A stretch of DNA of 64,000 bases from Clostridium sp. CF012 (GCF_018861755.1 NZ_JAHLEF010000023.1:1-64000), one strand, 5' to 3'; positions 1-9,234 are shown, counted from the stretch's first letter. Made by a program: numbers and translations. The notes: a model not told the origin generated them from the letters alone.

Positions 1-61
1 TACTATACATATTCGACATAAACATCAAAAATCCTTTTTGAATTAAAAAATTGCTCAAAAA

Positions 62-135
62 AAACGTCATCTCAAAATTGATGACGTTTCTTATAGTTTT
101 TCAGTGGCCTCGGGTAATAGCCGAGGTATTTTTTT
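62..135 (+). terminator. two stacked terminator hairpins of an upstream gene
   Basis: AAACGTCATC (62-71) pairs with GATGACGTTT (80-89). A second stem, CCTCGG (108-113) with CCGAGG (121-126), is followed by a T run at 129-135. The second is a standard intrinsic terminator on the plus strand, presumably ending a gene left of the window. From here to about 340 I see only the inverted repeat and promoter described separately. Confidence 0.75.
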
Positions 136-237
136 ATAAAAGGAAGTAGAATGCGTGTGTAGGAAGTTTGTTGAACAATATGAGAATATTACGAAGTAAC
201 TATTGAGATTTAAAATAGAAAAAGTGATCTTTGACAA

Positions 238-254
238 CTGAATAATACGGTATT
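238..254. repeat. left copy of 17-bp inverted repeat flanking the HEPN-like gene
   Basis: CTGAATAATACGGTATT here is the exact reverse complement of 1169-1185. The pair brackets the single gene between them. The match stops abruptly on both sides. Confidence 0.8.
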
Positions 255-300
255 ATAAAGTAGAATAAATTGCTCGAAAAATAGCTTTTGTATAAAGATA

Positions 301-309
301 TGGTATAAT
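301..309 (+). promoter_or_regulatory. extended -10 promoter for the HEPN-like gene
   Basis: TGGTATAAT (301-309) is an extended -10 element (TGn plus TATAAT) about 35 nt before the likely TTG start. I see no good -35 box at normal spacing, which is tolerated with an extended -10. Confidence 0.45.
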
Positions 310-343
310 ATTTTAAAATAATTTCATGAAGGAGCGAGGTGTT

Positions 344-1162
344 TTGAAAACAACAAATCATTTTTCAGATATATCTAGACATAAAAATGATAGCGAAATA
401 TACCAAAAGTTAGATGTTTTTTTATCTCATGATATTGATACTATATTTAGTGCAATTTATAACGCTTATGTGAATAAGAGTGAAGGTAGCCCATTTGATG
501 AAGTAAATACAAGAAGTTCTAATAATGATATTGATGAATTCTATGACAGGGTATATGGAGGAGTTCAAGGTTCAATTAAGGCAACTTTTTATAGTTTAGA
601 TATCTTCCTGAATTACACAGAATTTTTGAAAATGAAGGCTATAGAACAAATAAAACTTGTGGATGAAGAAACATGTGCAATTTGTTATCCGACTGACAAT
701 AAAATAACATACGAATTCGAGAATTTTATTACTCATTCTCAAATGCTTATTGATAGATTGACTTGGTTTCTAGCGTACTATTTTGAATTTAAGATTAAGT
801 ATTTTTACCAACTGAATAATTTTTTAAAAGAAATCGAAACTTCAAATACCAGAGCTGCCAGGGTACGGGTAGCAATTAAAAAACATAAAGATATTTTGTT
901 CCCTTTGAAAATTCCATATGGTAAAGATGGAGAGCAAGAGGCCTTAAGAAATATTATTGAGCATAGAAAAGAATTGATGATTGGTGTTCTCAGTGTAAGT
1001 TTTAATCAAAATAAAGAACCTAAATTAATATTTTCAAATAGTATTTTAACTAGTAATGAAGCTAAGGAAGCTGATAAATGGCTTATAGAAAGATTTAATG
1101 ATTTGATTAATGCAGTACAAGAAATTTTAATTGCATTTTTTAATATTAAAGTAGATATGTAA
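344..1162 (+). CDS. HEPN-like all-helical protein (putative ribonuclease)
   Basis: The protein is about 272 aa and mostly helical by composition. An in-frame ATG exists at 326, but AAGGAG (329-334) sits correctly only for the TTG at 344, so I prefer that start. Counting from the ATG, the sequence RNIIEH (R208 to H213) fits the HEPN nuclease motif R-polar-x(3-5)-H. Known HEPN proteins include RNA-cleaving toxins and defence effectors; that role here is inference from one short motif. No partner antitoxin or nucleotidyltransferase gene is adjacent. The gene stands alone between 17-bp inverted repeats, beside a dead IS66 element. It could instead be an uncharacterised helical protein with a chance motif. 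Confidence 0.45.
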   Translation: MKTTNHFSDISRHKNDSEIYQKLDVFLSHDIDTIFSAIYNAYVNKSEGSPFDEVNTRSSNNDIDEFYDRVYGGVQGSIKATFYSLDIFLNYTEFLKMKAIEQIKLVDEETCAICYPTDNKITYEFENFITHSQMLIDRLTWFLAYYFEFKIKYFYQLNNFLKEIETSNTRAARVRVAIKKHKDILFPLKIPYGKDGEQEALRNIIEHRKELMIGVLSVSFNQNKEPKLIFSNSILTSNEAKEADKWLIERFNDLINAVQEILIAFFNIKVDM

Positions 1163-1168
1163 TTATAG

Positions 1169-1207
1169 AATACCGTATTATTCAGAAATGGATTTTACGG
1201 TATTTTT
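1169..1207 (+). terminator. right inverted-repeat copy doubling as terminator
   Basis: AATACCGTATTATTCAG (1169-1185) is the inverted copy of 238-254. Its first part, AATACCGTA (1169-1177), also pairs with TACGGTATT (1196-1204) and is followed by Ts. The right repeat therefore probably forms the terminator of the HEPN-like gene. Confidence 0.6.
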
Positions 1208-1383
1208 ATGTCGTAATTCAAAAAAAATGTGCAACAATTTCTATTTAAATAAGAAATATGAAGTTATCTCCTAAGTACTTTGATTGTAAGCGTAAAAGAA
1301 TTGACGCATAGATAGTTAATGTATGCTTCTTCTTAAATCTGTTACGCCGCAAGCTAAATATACAGTATTAATCTTATCAATAT

Positions 1384-1711
1384 TTAGCATGATTTACTTA
1401 GTTCTCTCAGTATATTTGATAATAGTGCTATTTCATTTGCCGGTATATATATAATAGCTTTACCAATCTCGATTCTTATGTCGTTATATCCTTTCACACA
1501 ATTGTTTACTGTTTTGAAGTTGGATTCTTCATTATTTATTACTATAGCATGAAATGTTGGTTTGCTTGATTGTTCAAATTTATTTTTATAATAATAGAAC
1601 TGGCTCTTGCTAATATTATTTTCTTTACAAAAACTGGTTACAGTTCCTTCATAAGAAGAAAACTTTTCTAAAATACCTCTCCAGGTTACATCATTAAATT
1701 TCTTGTGCCAT
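1384..1711 (-). pseudogene. IS66 TnpA-like accessory protein, frameshifted
   Basis: On the minus strand a good AGGAGG precedes ATG at 1711. The first codons read M-A-Q-E-I-stop, but shifting frame after about four codons opens a continuous reading to TAA at 1384-1386. That frame contains WRGILEKF, a SFCKENNISKSQFYYYK helix-turn-helix segment and an IEIGKAIIYIP tail, typical of the small IS66 accessory protein. A two-base deletion near codon 4 explains the break. The gene faces away from the transposase, which is abnormal for IS66. Confidence 0.7.
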
Positions 1712-1752
1712 TATAGATGACCTCCTATTCTTACTATCTATAATTTTAGCAA

Positions 1753-3040
1753 ATGTACTCTTCTTATGTAGGAAAGAAAGACAAGCTCGATAATTTAGAA
1801 AGAGTAGTTATCGAGCATAAGTTAGATAAAGATAAAACTAATTGTGATAAGTGCAATGGACAATTAGTTGTTATAGGTACAAAATCAAAGGAAATTCTAA
1901 AATATAAACCAGCGGAGAGATATATATATAGGAACATATAACCTATAGCTACGCTTGTAAATCCTGCGAAGAAGTTGAGGGTAAAGCAAATATAATTACT
2001 ACAAAAGCACCTAACAGCTTTCTATATAAAAGCATGGCATCCAATGAATTAATAAGTTATATGATAAATCTTAAATATCAATATGCGATACCTCTTTATA
2101 GACAGGAAGCCTATTTCGATATGCTTGGTGCAAATCTTTCTAGGCAAACGTTGTCCAATTGGATAATGGGTGCTGCAAAAGAGTTTGAACCTGTCTACGA
2201 CACGAGGAGGAACTATTAAAAGGCCATTATGTCCAGGCCGATGAAACAACCGTAGTAGTTGTCGACTCTAAGGGAGAAGATTCCAAGGCTAAAAAATATA
2301 TGTGTTTATACAAAACTGGTGAATATAAAGATCCAATCATTTTGTATGACTATCAAAAGACAAGATCAAGCTCCTGCCCGAAAGGATTTTTAAAGGGGTT
2401 TTCTGGAATAATTTAAACAGATGGTTACGCCGGTTATAATTATGTAGAAAATGTAAAAAGGCTATACTGTTTGGCTCATATTAGGAGAAAATACTTTGAT
2501 ATAGTTACAAAACTAGATAAAGAAGCCCTAAAAAATTCACGAGCAGTTATAGGGTTTAATTTTTGCGAGCAACTTTATAAAATCGAAAAAGATTTAAGAG
2601 AGAAATATGCTGGTGAAGATGATTACTATGAAAAGCGCTATGAAACAAGACTTGAAAAATCAGCACCGATTATTGAAGAATTTATAAAGTCATTAGGCGC
2701 AGCCTTAGAATATAGCCGAAAGCTATTACCGAGTTTCAGAATTTTTTTAACTAATGGATCCTTAGAAATTGATAATAATACATCTGAAAGAGCAATAAAA
2801 CCTTTCGTTGTTGGTAGAAAAAACTGGCTTATGTGTACAAGTGCAACAATATATAGTGTAGTAGAAACGGCTAAGGCAAATGGGTTAGTGGTAGAAAAGT
2901 ATTTAGTGTATTTAATGGATGTGTTGTGTAATTTAGAAAACAAGGATAACAATACGCTATTAAAATATATGCCTTGGTCCAAGGAATTACCTGAAACCGT
3001 AAAACTTCAAAATAGGAATCTTCATGGCAAAAAAGATTAA
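1753..3040 (+). pseudogene. IS66-family DDE transposase (TnpC), multiply broken
   Basis: Reading frames must be joined at about 1925 and about 2207, and an in-frame TAA at 2414-2416 replaces a Gln codon just before TDGYAGY. The pieces give a zinc-finger region (CDKCNG, then CKSCEE), the catalytic Asp in QADETT, the second Asp in TDGY, and the catalytic Glu region NNTSERAIKPF. The N-terminal part of a normal transposase of about 500 aa is missing, and the left break adjoins the divergent TnpA remnant. The element cannot make its own transposase. Confidence 0.85.
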
Positions 3041-3314
3041 AATAAAATCCGGTAGAAAAGCACTTGCTTCTTACTACTGGATTTAGTTTATCAAAGAATT
3101 TCCTGAAAATACATACGGAGAATTTTTGACGCTTACGTTTAAATGATCAATAATATGTAAACATAAAACATCTACAAACTTTAGATTTATGAAAATTGTT
3201 TTAAATATTTAAATTTGGGATAAATGTATAGTAAAGTTAATCTTTTTTTCAATCGCCTTTTATAGTGTGGGACGCAAAAATACCCACGACCTAGACTATA
3301 GGAGGTGAGTATCA

Positions 3315-3503
3315 ATGGAAAGACGGTATTATTCACTCGTTTCAAAGGAAGATTATCTCCAATTTGAAACTGGGAATTTTGTTGAGCAATACCATGAAAA
3401 TTCATTTATCAGTCTGCTATCGACGCTTCATCAAGACAAGGAATTGACTGACGAAGATTTAGGCGACTTGCAAGAATGGATAAGGAAAAGGAGGTCTGAC
3501 TAA
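3315..3503 (+). CDS. BlaI/MecI-type repressor C-terminal stub
   Basis: The 62-aa product has a strong RBS (AGGAGGTG). It resembles the C-terminal dimerisation half of BlaI/MecI/CopY repressors: a YYSLVSKEDY strand, then helices with FVEQYHENSFISLLSTL and ELTDEDLGDLQEWI. The winged-helix DNA-binding half is absent, and the upstream frame is closed by stops. Its TAA overlaps the ATG of the response regulator (TAATG), so the two are translationally coupled. It is either a truncated relic or a free-standing dimerisation module. I cannot assign a function. Confidence 0.5.
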   Translation: MERRYYSLVSKEDYLQFETGNFVEQYHENSFISLLSTLHQDKELTDEDLGDLQEWIRKRRSD

Positions 3504-4198
3504 TGCCACGGATATTTTTGGTTGAGGACGATAAGGCAATCGCTAAAAACCTTATGCTTTTGCTCCGCACGGAGAAATTTGCAGTCACCCACGCCCCTAC
3601 GCGGGGTGAAGCCATTGCCGCGCTTGCCGGGAATAAATTTGACTTGGCGTTGATTGATATTTCTTTGCCTGACGGAAATGGCTTTATGGTTTGCACGGAA
3701 ATCAAAGAAATGCAAGATATTCCCGTTATCTTTCTGACGGCTTACGGCGATGAGGGGAGTGTTGTTACCGGGCTGAACATGGGCGCGGACGACTATATCA
3801 CCAAGCCTTTTCGTCCGCCTGAATTGATTGCGCGAATTGGAACCGCCTTGCGAAAAAGCGGGCGTTCTGGGTCGGCTTTTGAAATCCGCGGGCTTTATGT
3901 CGATACGGCAAGCGGTGTTGTGAAAAAAAACGGCAACGAAGTTTTCCTTTCAGCATTAGAATACCGCTTGTTGCTGGTGTTTATTAGCAACCACAAAAGT
4001 ATTATCACGAGGGGCAGGCTACTTGACGAATTGCGGGACGCGGCGGGCGAGTTTGTCAATGACAATGCATTGACCGTGTACATCAAACGCTTGCGGGAGA
4101 AGATAGAGAACAACCCAGCAAGTCCGCAAATAATTCTGACCGTTCGCGGGACGGGGTATAGACGATTGTCTAGATGTTTATTACCCCATACAATTTAG
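3503..4198 (+). CDS. OmpR-family response regulator, no partner kinase
   Basis: This is a 231-aa two-component regulator. The receiver domain spans about residues 1-120 with acidic pocket EDD (8-10), phospho-acceptor D52, T79 and K101. The winged-helix DNA-binding domain follows, ending in TVRGTGYRR. A histidine kinase gene would normally come next. Instead the frame ends in a ten-residue tail and runs into inverted repeats. The base composition is visibly richer in G and C than neighbouring genes, which suggests horizontal acquisition. Its target is unknown. Confidence 0.85.
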   Translation: MPRIFLVEDDKAIAKNLMLLLRTEKFAVTHAPTRGEAIAALAGNKFDLALIDISLPDGNGFMVCTEIKEMQDIPVIFLTAYGDEGSVVTGLNMGADDYITKPFRPPELIARIGTALRKSGRSGSAFEIRGLYVDTASGVVKKNGNEVFLSALEYRLLLVFISNHKSIITRGRLLDELRDAAGEFVNDNALTVYIKRLREKIENNPASPQIILTVRGTGYRRLSRCLLPHTI

Positions 4199-4325
4199 CG
4201 ATATTAAAATCATAAGCTCCATTAAAAAAGTCGCTAAATTGTATCAAAATCATAGTTATTAGACATACATAAACAACAATTTTGATACAATGGAAAACCC
4301 TTGAATTCAGGGGTTTTCGTTGTTT
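4188..4325. repeat. nested inverted repeats and terminator after the response regulator
   Basis: ATACAATTTAGCGA (4188-4201) pairs with TCGCTAAATTGTAT (4231-4244). ATTGTATCAAAAT (4238-4250) pairs with ATTTTGATACAAT (4279-4291). GAAAACCC (4293-4300) pairs with GGGTTTTC (4311-4318) ahead of a T-rich stretch, acting as a terminator. The first repeat starts inside the last codons of the response regulator. The arrangement looks like the edge of an inserted element that replaced the kinase gene, but I cannot name a family. Confidence 0.6.
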
Positions 4326-4454
4326 TTTGGTAAAATGCAGTGTGAAAATTGAGCTTGAAAACACAAAAGTTTGCATTGAATAGAAATAAATGCATACCCC
4401 TATGGATGGACATTAAAATTATACTTGAATTTAAATTTCAATTGGAAATTATTG

Positions 4455-4510
4455 TTGACATTGATTTAGAAAGCAAGTAGAATGTAAAGGTGATAAAGAT
4501 TATCATTTTC
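4455..4510 (+). promoter_or_regulatory. sigma-A promoter with Fur box for the siderophore operon
   Basis: TTGACA (4455-4460), a 17-nt spacer and TAGAAT (4478-4483) make a near-consensus promoter. GATAAAGATTATCATTTTC (4492-4510) matches the classical 19-bp Fur box at 16 positions and covers the expected start site, so iron-replete Fur should block transcription. Confidence 0.85.
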
Positions 4511-4545
4511 AATTGAAAATAAGAATTAAAAGTGGGAGGGATAAA

Positions 4546-5391
4546 TTGACGCGTCTATATACAGAAAATATATCTATTGGCTACGGGGATCATTTGATTG
4601 TAAAGGATCTAAGTGTAAAAATACCTGAAAAAAAAATAACGACTATTATAGGAGCAAATGGTTGTGGAAAATCTACCTTGCTTAAAGCTATAACACGTAT
4701 TATTTCAACTAAAACTGGAACTATTGTTTTAGATGGAAAAGATATTTTGAAAGAAGATACAAAAGTTTTGGCGAAAAAAATATCAATCCTACCACAAACA
4801 CCAGAAGGTACTGATGGTATAACTGTAGGAGAATTAGTTTCTTATGGACGTTTTCCTTACCAAAAAGGCTTTGGCAGGCTTTCCAAGAAAGACTATGAAG
4901 TTATTGAGTGGGCATTAGAGGTCACAGGAACTATGGATTATAAATATAGGTCAATAGATGAGTTGTCAGGAGGTCAGCGCCAAAGAGTCTGGATTGCAAT
5001 GGCTCTAGCACAAGAAACAGATATTATCTTTCTTGACGAACCTACAACTTATTTAGATATGGCTCATCAGCTGGAGGTGTTAGAGCTTTTGCAAAAACTG
5101 AATTTACAGCAGCAGCGTACTATTGTAATGGTGCTTCATGATTTAAATCAAGCGGCGAGATTTGCTGACTATATCGTGGCACTAAAGGATGGAAAGATAG
5201 TGAAAGCAGGAAGCTGTGAAGAAGTGATAAATAAGGAAGTGCTTATGGAAGTATTTAATATTGATGCTGAAATAGGTATCGATCCAAGAACTAAAAAGCC
5301 TATGTGTATAACATATAGCTTAATTAAAGGAGATGAAACAATTGAAAAAAATACTTGTTCCAATGTTGCTAATAATTGTTCTAATTATTAG
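4546..5391 (+). CDS. iron-siderophore ABC transporter ATP-binding protein
   Basis: This is the ATPase of a FecE/FhuC-type importer. Walker A is GANGCGKST, the signature is LSGGQRQR and Walker B is IIFLDEPT, followed by the switch His in VLHDLNQAA. An upstream in-frame ATG exists at 4513 inside the Fur box, but GGGAGGG (4534-4540) is placed for the TTG at 4546, giving 281 aa. It is the first gene of a four-gene operon. Its end overlaps the binding-protein gene by about 50 nt. Confidence 0.92.
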   Translation: MTRLYTENISIGYGDHLIVKDLSVKIPEKKITTIIGANGCGKSTLLKAITRIISTKTGTIVLDGKDILKEDTKVLAKKISILPQTPEGTDGITVGELVSYGRFPYQKGFGRLSKKDYEVIEWALEVTGTMDYKYRSIDELSGGQRQRVWIAMALAQETDIIFLDEPTTYLDMAHQLEVLELLQKLNLQQQRTIVMVLHDLNQAARFADYIVALKDGKIVKAGSCEEVINKEVLMEVFNIDAEIGIDPRTKKPMCITYSLIKGDETIEKNTCSNVANNCSNY

Positions 5392-6271
5392 TGGGTGCAG
5401 TAAGCAGAATTCCTCAAAGGTTGAAACTACAACATCCTCAGAAGTTGTAAGTAAAACTAATACATATCAATCAGAAAACGGTGCTATTGAGGTTCCAGAA
5501 AATCCTCAGCGTATAGTAGTATTATATGGTACTTTATCAGGTCATGTGATGGCTCTAGGCGGAAATATTCTAGGAGTAGAGGAATGGTCAATGGGTAATC
5601 CAAGATATAAGCAGTACTTAACTAACGCCGTAGAAGTTTCAGATGAGAACATAGAAAAAATAGTTGAATTAAAACCAGATCTTATAATTGCAGGATCAAC
5701 AAGTAAAAACCTTGATAAACTTGCAAAGATAGCTCCAACAGTTTCATTTACATATGGTAAACTTGATTATCTGGCTCAGTATATAGAAGTTGGAAAACTT
5801 ATGAATAAAGAAAAGCAAGCTAAGGAATGGGTAGATAATTTTAAAGCAAAAGCAAAGAAAGCTGGAGAAGACATCAAAGCGAAAATAGGTGCTGATGCAA
5901 CTGTTTCTGTTATAGAGGGAGATAATAAGCAACTTTATGTTTACGGAAACAATTGGGGAAGAGGAACTGAAATCCTATATAAGGAAATGGGATTAAAAAT
6001 TCCTAAAAAAGTTGAAGAAAATGCTTTAAAACCAGGATACTATGCAATATCTTCAGAAGTTCTTCCACAATATGCTGGTGATTACATGGTGTTCTGTAAG
6101 AATTCTGCAGGAGATAACTCTTTCCAGAAAACAGATACTTATAAAAATATTCCAGCAGTTAAGAACAATAGAGTTCTTGAAGTTGAAGCTAATGGATTTT
6201 ACTTTAATGATCCAATTTCTCTAGATTATCAATTAGATACATTTATTAAATATTTTTCAGGAATTAAGTAG
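5342..6271 (+). CDS. iron-siderophore binding lipoprotein
   Basis: This is a class III periplasmic-binding-type protein with a lipoprotein signal ending in IISGC. Family features include ENPQRIVVLY near the mature N-terminus, IVELKPDLIIAG, and YGNNWGRGTEILYKEMG, resembling hydroxamate-siderophore binders such as YfiY and FhuD. The ATG at 5333 directly abuts AAAGGAG (5326-5332), so the TTG at 5342, nine nt downstream, is the more plausible start. A weak hairpin (6286-6309) separates it from the permease genes. The exact siderophore cannot be read from sequence. Confidence 0.9.
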   Translation: MKKILVPMLLIIVLIISGCSKQNSSKVETTTSSEVVSKTNTYQSENGAIEVPENPQRIVVLYGTLSGHVMALGGNILGVEEWSMGNPRYKQYLTNAVEVSDENIEKIVELKPDLIIAGSTSKNLDKLAKIAPTVSFTYGKLDYLAQYIEVGKLMNKEKQAKEWVDNFKAKAKKAGEDIKAKIGADATVSVIEGDNKQLYVYGNNWGRGTEILYKEMGLKIPKKVEENALKPGYYAISSEVLPQYAGDYMVFCKNSAGDNSFQKTDTYKNIPAVKNNRVLEVEANGFYFNDPISLDYQLDTFIKYFSGIK

Positions 6272-6400
6272 GACTAAGAAAACAGATAAAAACAGATTAT
6301 CGTTTTTATTTAGATTATAAATCCTTTTTATTATAGGCGAGGGATTCAGAGCTTGAAGAATTCCTCTTCTTTAATTATACGGAGAAAGGCATGATTTAAG

Positions 6401-7402
6401 ATGAAAGAAAGCAAGGGATTCAAAAGTTTTAGTTTTAAATTTTTAATCGTAGTAATATTATTCATATTTGCATTTATGCTTTCAATGATACTTGGCGCCG
6501 CAGAAGTATCAATTAAAGATGTGTTGCTTGCAATAACCACGAACATAAAGAGTGATAAGATTTTAATAATAAGAGAAATAAGGCTTCCAAGAGAGATTGC
6601 TGCAATATTTGTTGGTGCAGCATTAGCAGTTTCAGGAGCTATAATGCAAGGTATTAGCAGAAATCCATTGGCAGATCCAGGACTTCTAGGACTAACAGCT
6701 GGGGCAAATGCAGCCCTTGCAATAATTATCGTATTTATGCCTTCTGCCAATTACGTGGTGATTTTGATTTCCTGCTTTATAGGTGCAGCAGTAGCAGTGT
6801 TTTTGGTTTTTGGTATAAGCGCTTCAAAAAAAGGCGGTTTTTCACCACTTAGAATAGTCTTGGCAGGTTCAGCAGTATCGACATTTTTATATGCAGTTGC
6901 CCAGGGGATACAGATTTATTTTAAAGTATCAAAGGATGTAACAATGTGGACATCTGGCGGACTTATAGGTACCTCATGGGATCAGCTTGCTATAATTGTT
7001 CCATTTATTTTAGTTGGTATAATTACAGCCATAGTTCTTTCCAGGCAATTGACCATATTATCGTTAAGTGAAGAGGTCGCAGTAGGGCTTGGACAAAAGA
7101 CTACCGCAGTGAAAGCTCTTCTTTTCATTGTAGTAATTCTTCTGGCAGGAGCTGCCGTAGCTCTTGCATCAAATTTAGTATTCATAGGACTTATAGTTCC
7201 TCACATTGCCTATTTTGTCGTTGGAAGGGATTATAGATTTGTGATTCCTATATCAGCTGTCTTTGGAGCTACACTTATGCTTTTTGCTGATACATTAGGT
7301 CGCACTATAAGTGCACCTTATGAGACTCCTGTGGTTGCAATCATATCTGTAATAGGGTTGCCATTTTTCTTATTTATTGTGCATAAAGGAGGAAAGAACT
7401 GA
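6401..7402 (+). CDS. siderophore ABC permease, FecCD family (first)
   Basis: The 333-aa protein has about ten hydrophobic segments. Family motifs are IREIRLPREIAAIFVGAALAVSG near the N-terminus, GISRNPLADPGLLGLTAGAN, and GLIVPHIAYFVVGRDYR near the C-terminus, where the coupling helix contacts the ATPase. Its stop shares a base with the next start (TGATG), so the two permease subunits are translationally coupled and probably form a heterodimer. Confidence 0.93.
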   Translation: MKESKGFKSFSFKFLIVVILFIFAFMLSMILGAAEVSIKDVLLAITTNIKSDKILIIREIRLPREIAAIFVGAALAVSGAIMQGISRNPLADPGLLGLTAGANAALAIIIVFMPSANYVVILISCFIGAAVAVFLVFGISASKKGGFSPLRIVLAGSAVSTFLYAVAQGIQIYFKVSKDVTMWTSGGLIGTSWDQLAIIVPFILVGIITAIVLSRQLTILSLSEEVAVGLGQKTTAVKALLFIVVILLAGAAVALASNLVFIGLIVPHIAYFVVGRDYRFVIPISAVFGATLMLFADTLGRTISAPYETPVVAIISVIGLPFFLFIVHKGGKN

Positions 7403-8412
7403 TGATTATAGATAAATCTCGGCTTAGAAAGCAAAGGATTGTTTTATTGTCACTATTGTTGCTTATAATTTTAACTATAATACTTAGTATGGGAATTGGA
7501 GCTTCCTCTCTTTCTTATGATAGTTTGATCCCAACTCTTTTAGGCCGAGGCACCATGAAAGATGAGTTTGTATTATTTGAACTAAGACTTCCCAGAATAG
7601 CAATAACGCTACTAGCTGGTATGGCTCTAGCATTATCTGGTTCAATTTTACAGGGCATAACCCAAAATGAATTAGCTGACCCTGGCATCATTGGAATAAA
7701 TTCCGGTGCAGGAGTTGCAGTGACTGTCTTTTTCTTATTTGTGCCAATAAATGCAAAAGAATTTTCTTATTTGATTCCTTTTGTAGCCTTCATTGGAGCA
7801 CTGATCGCAGCTATAATTATATATGTACTTTCCTACAGAAAAGGTCATGGGGTACAGCCTATAAGATTAGTGTTTTTAGGAGTTGGCTTTTCAATGGCCC
7901 TATCAGGACTGATGATAGTTATAATATCATCGGCGGAAAGGACCAAAGTTGAGTTTATTTCTATGTGGTTATCGGGAAATGTATGGGGAGTTGACTGGGT
8001 TTTTGTGCTGGCAATTCTTCCATGGTTATTAATTCTAATTCCTTTTACTCTGTATAAGGCAAATAAATTAAATATTATAAGGCTAAGCAGAGATGTGGCT
8101 GTGGGTGTGGGGATATCCATCGAAAGAGAGAGGATTCAGCTTCTCTTATCAGCAGTGGCACTTTCAGCCTCCGCTGTTTCTGTCACAGGCAGCATATCAT
8201 TTATTGGTCTTATGGCTCCTCATATAGCAAAAGCTTTAGTTGGATATAGAAATCAAATGTTCATTCCAATAGCGATTTTAATAGGTGGTTGGCTGCTTTT
8301 ATTTGCAGACACTGTTGGTCAGCATTTGATAGAACCTAACGGAATACCAGCAGGAATAGTTGTATCTATAATTGGAGCACCATATTTTATATATCTGCTG
8401 ATGAAAAAGTAA
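7402..8412 (+). CDS. siderophore ABC permease, FecCD family (second)
   Basis: The 336-aa permease is paralogous to the preceding gene. It shares FELRLPRIAITLLAGMALALSG, GITQNELADPGIIGINSGAG and GLMAPHIAKALVG. Together with 4546-7402 it completes an ATPase, lipoprotein and two-permease importer for ferric siderophores. No siderophore biosynthesis genes are in the window, so this probably takes up xenosiderophores. A strong terminator follows. Confidence 0.93.
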   Translation: MIIDKSRLRKQRIVLLSLLLLIILTIILSMGIGASSLSYDSLIPTLLGRGTMKDEFVLFELRLPRIAITLLAGMALALSGSILQGITQNELADPGIIGINSGAGVAVTVFFLFVPINAKEFSYLIPFVAFIGALIAAIIIYVLSYRKGHGVQPIRLVFLGVGFSMALSGLMIVIISSAERTKVEFISMWLSGNVWGVDWVFVLAILPWLLILIPFTLYKANKLNIIRLSRDVAVGVGISIERERIQLLLSAVALSASAVSVTGSISFIGLMAPHIAKALVGYRNQMFIPIAILIGGWLLLFADTVGQHLIEPNGIPAGIVVSIIGAPYFIYLLMKK

Positions 8413-8493
8413 TTTACAATACCACAGGAATGGGAAAAGCATATATAGAAACTAACCAACTAATCTTAGACCTAAATACTTTTATTAAAAATG

Positions 8494-8538
8494 AATCCCA
8501 AAAGCAGAGGTTATCAAGTCTGTGCTTTTGGGATTTTT
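8494..8538 (+). terminator. terminator of the siderophore operon
   Basis: ATCCCAAAAGCA (8495-8506) pairs perfectly with TGCTTTTGGGAT (8523-8534) and is followed by TTTT. Confidence 0.9.
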
Positions 8539-8582
8539 GCTTGGGAGAAAGTGCAATATGAGCTAAATCTAATAATTAAGGG

Positions 8583-8822
8583 TTACTTGATATCAATTCT
8601 ATAAGCCTTAAGGGTTCTTTTAATATATGTTAAAGTCTTTTCAACTGCAATTTCTACTGTATAGTCATTTTTCCCACTTAACAATCTAGACAACATACCT
8701 TCATAAATAAGGACATTCATTTCATTAATTTCAGTTAGGTCTTCTTCTTTAAAGAAACCTTCAACAGCGGCCGCTTTTAAGACGTTATAATCTCTTACAT
8801 TGATATTATCTTCAAAAAGCAT
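8583..8822 (-). pseudogene. fragment, possibly the C-terminus of a TetR-type regulator
   Basis: A 79-codon open stretch encodes a helical peptide (DYNVLKAAAVEGFFKEEDLTEINEM, then YEGMLSRLLSG). No ribosome binding site precedes its ATG, and an in-frame stop lies four codons upstream. The pattern resembles the ligand-domain tail of TetR regulators. I read it as a remnant; the assignment is tentative. Confidence 0.3.
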
Positions 8823-9090
8823 GGGTTTGAATTAGTAATTTTAAAATGCTAGCTATTAAACTAACAAATACAATCATTCTAAATAACTAAACATGACCAA
8901 TTTAAATATATGAGCCACTTTTAAAGCAGTGTTCCGCCATAAAATAAAGGGATAAAAAATCATAATGGATGGAACAAACATAGCTTTTGTTTAAAAGAGA
9001 AGCAGTAATATTAGCTCATCAAAAAGCTTATAAAAAATTCTGCAGGAATAAAAATTATATAGTACTTGGATAGTTGTTAAAAATTTTTTA
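8823..9090. other. AT-rich stretch without recognised genes
   Basis: Both strands are broken by frequent stops. I see no convincing hairpin, ribosome binding site or protein-like segment before the tandem leader units begin. Confidence 0.5.
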
Positions 9091-9234
9091 TATTACTATT
9101 GCAAGTTGGAAAATTAATCTATATTATAGAATATAATAGAATAATTTAGTAAAATTAACTGTAATTAATAACCAATAATGCGATTATTGTGGTTATGATG
9201 TTTCTATATAATTAATGGGGAGGTAAGAATTAAA

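Larger units (their letters stand above)
1286..3136 (+). mobile_element. degenerate, internally rearranged IS66-family element
   Basis: The ends are GTAAGCGTAAAAGAATTG (from 1286) and, on the opposite strand, GTAAGCGTCAAAAATTC (from 3136). They are imperfect terminal inverted repeats. Inside lie a TnpA-like gene pointing left (1384-1711) and a broken DDE transposase pointing right (from 1753). TnpB is absent. Canonical IS66 elements have all genes in one direction, so an internal inversion or deletion has occurred. No 8-bp target duplication is visible. Confidence 0.75.

Noticed and set aside
2638..2982. 114-codon minus-strand open frame across the IS66 transposase
   Set aside because: It is antisense to recognisable transposase motifs, has no RBS and no protein-family resemblance.
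3187..3405. 72-codon minus-strand open frame opposite the BlaI stub
   Set aside because: The plus-strand stub has a good RBS, overlapping coupling to the next gene and family resemblance; the antisense frame has none of these.
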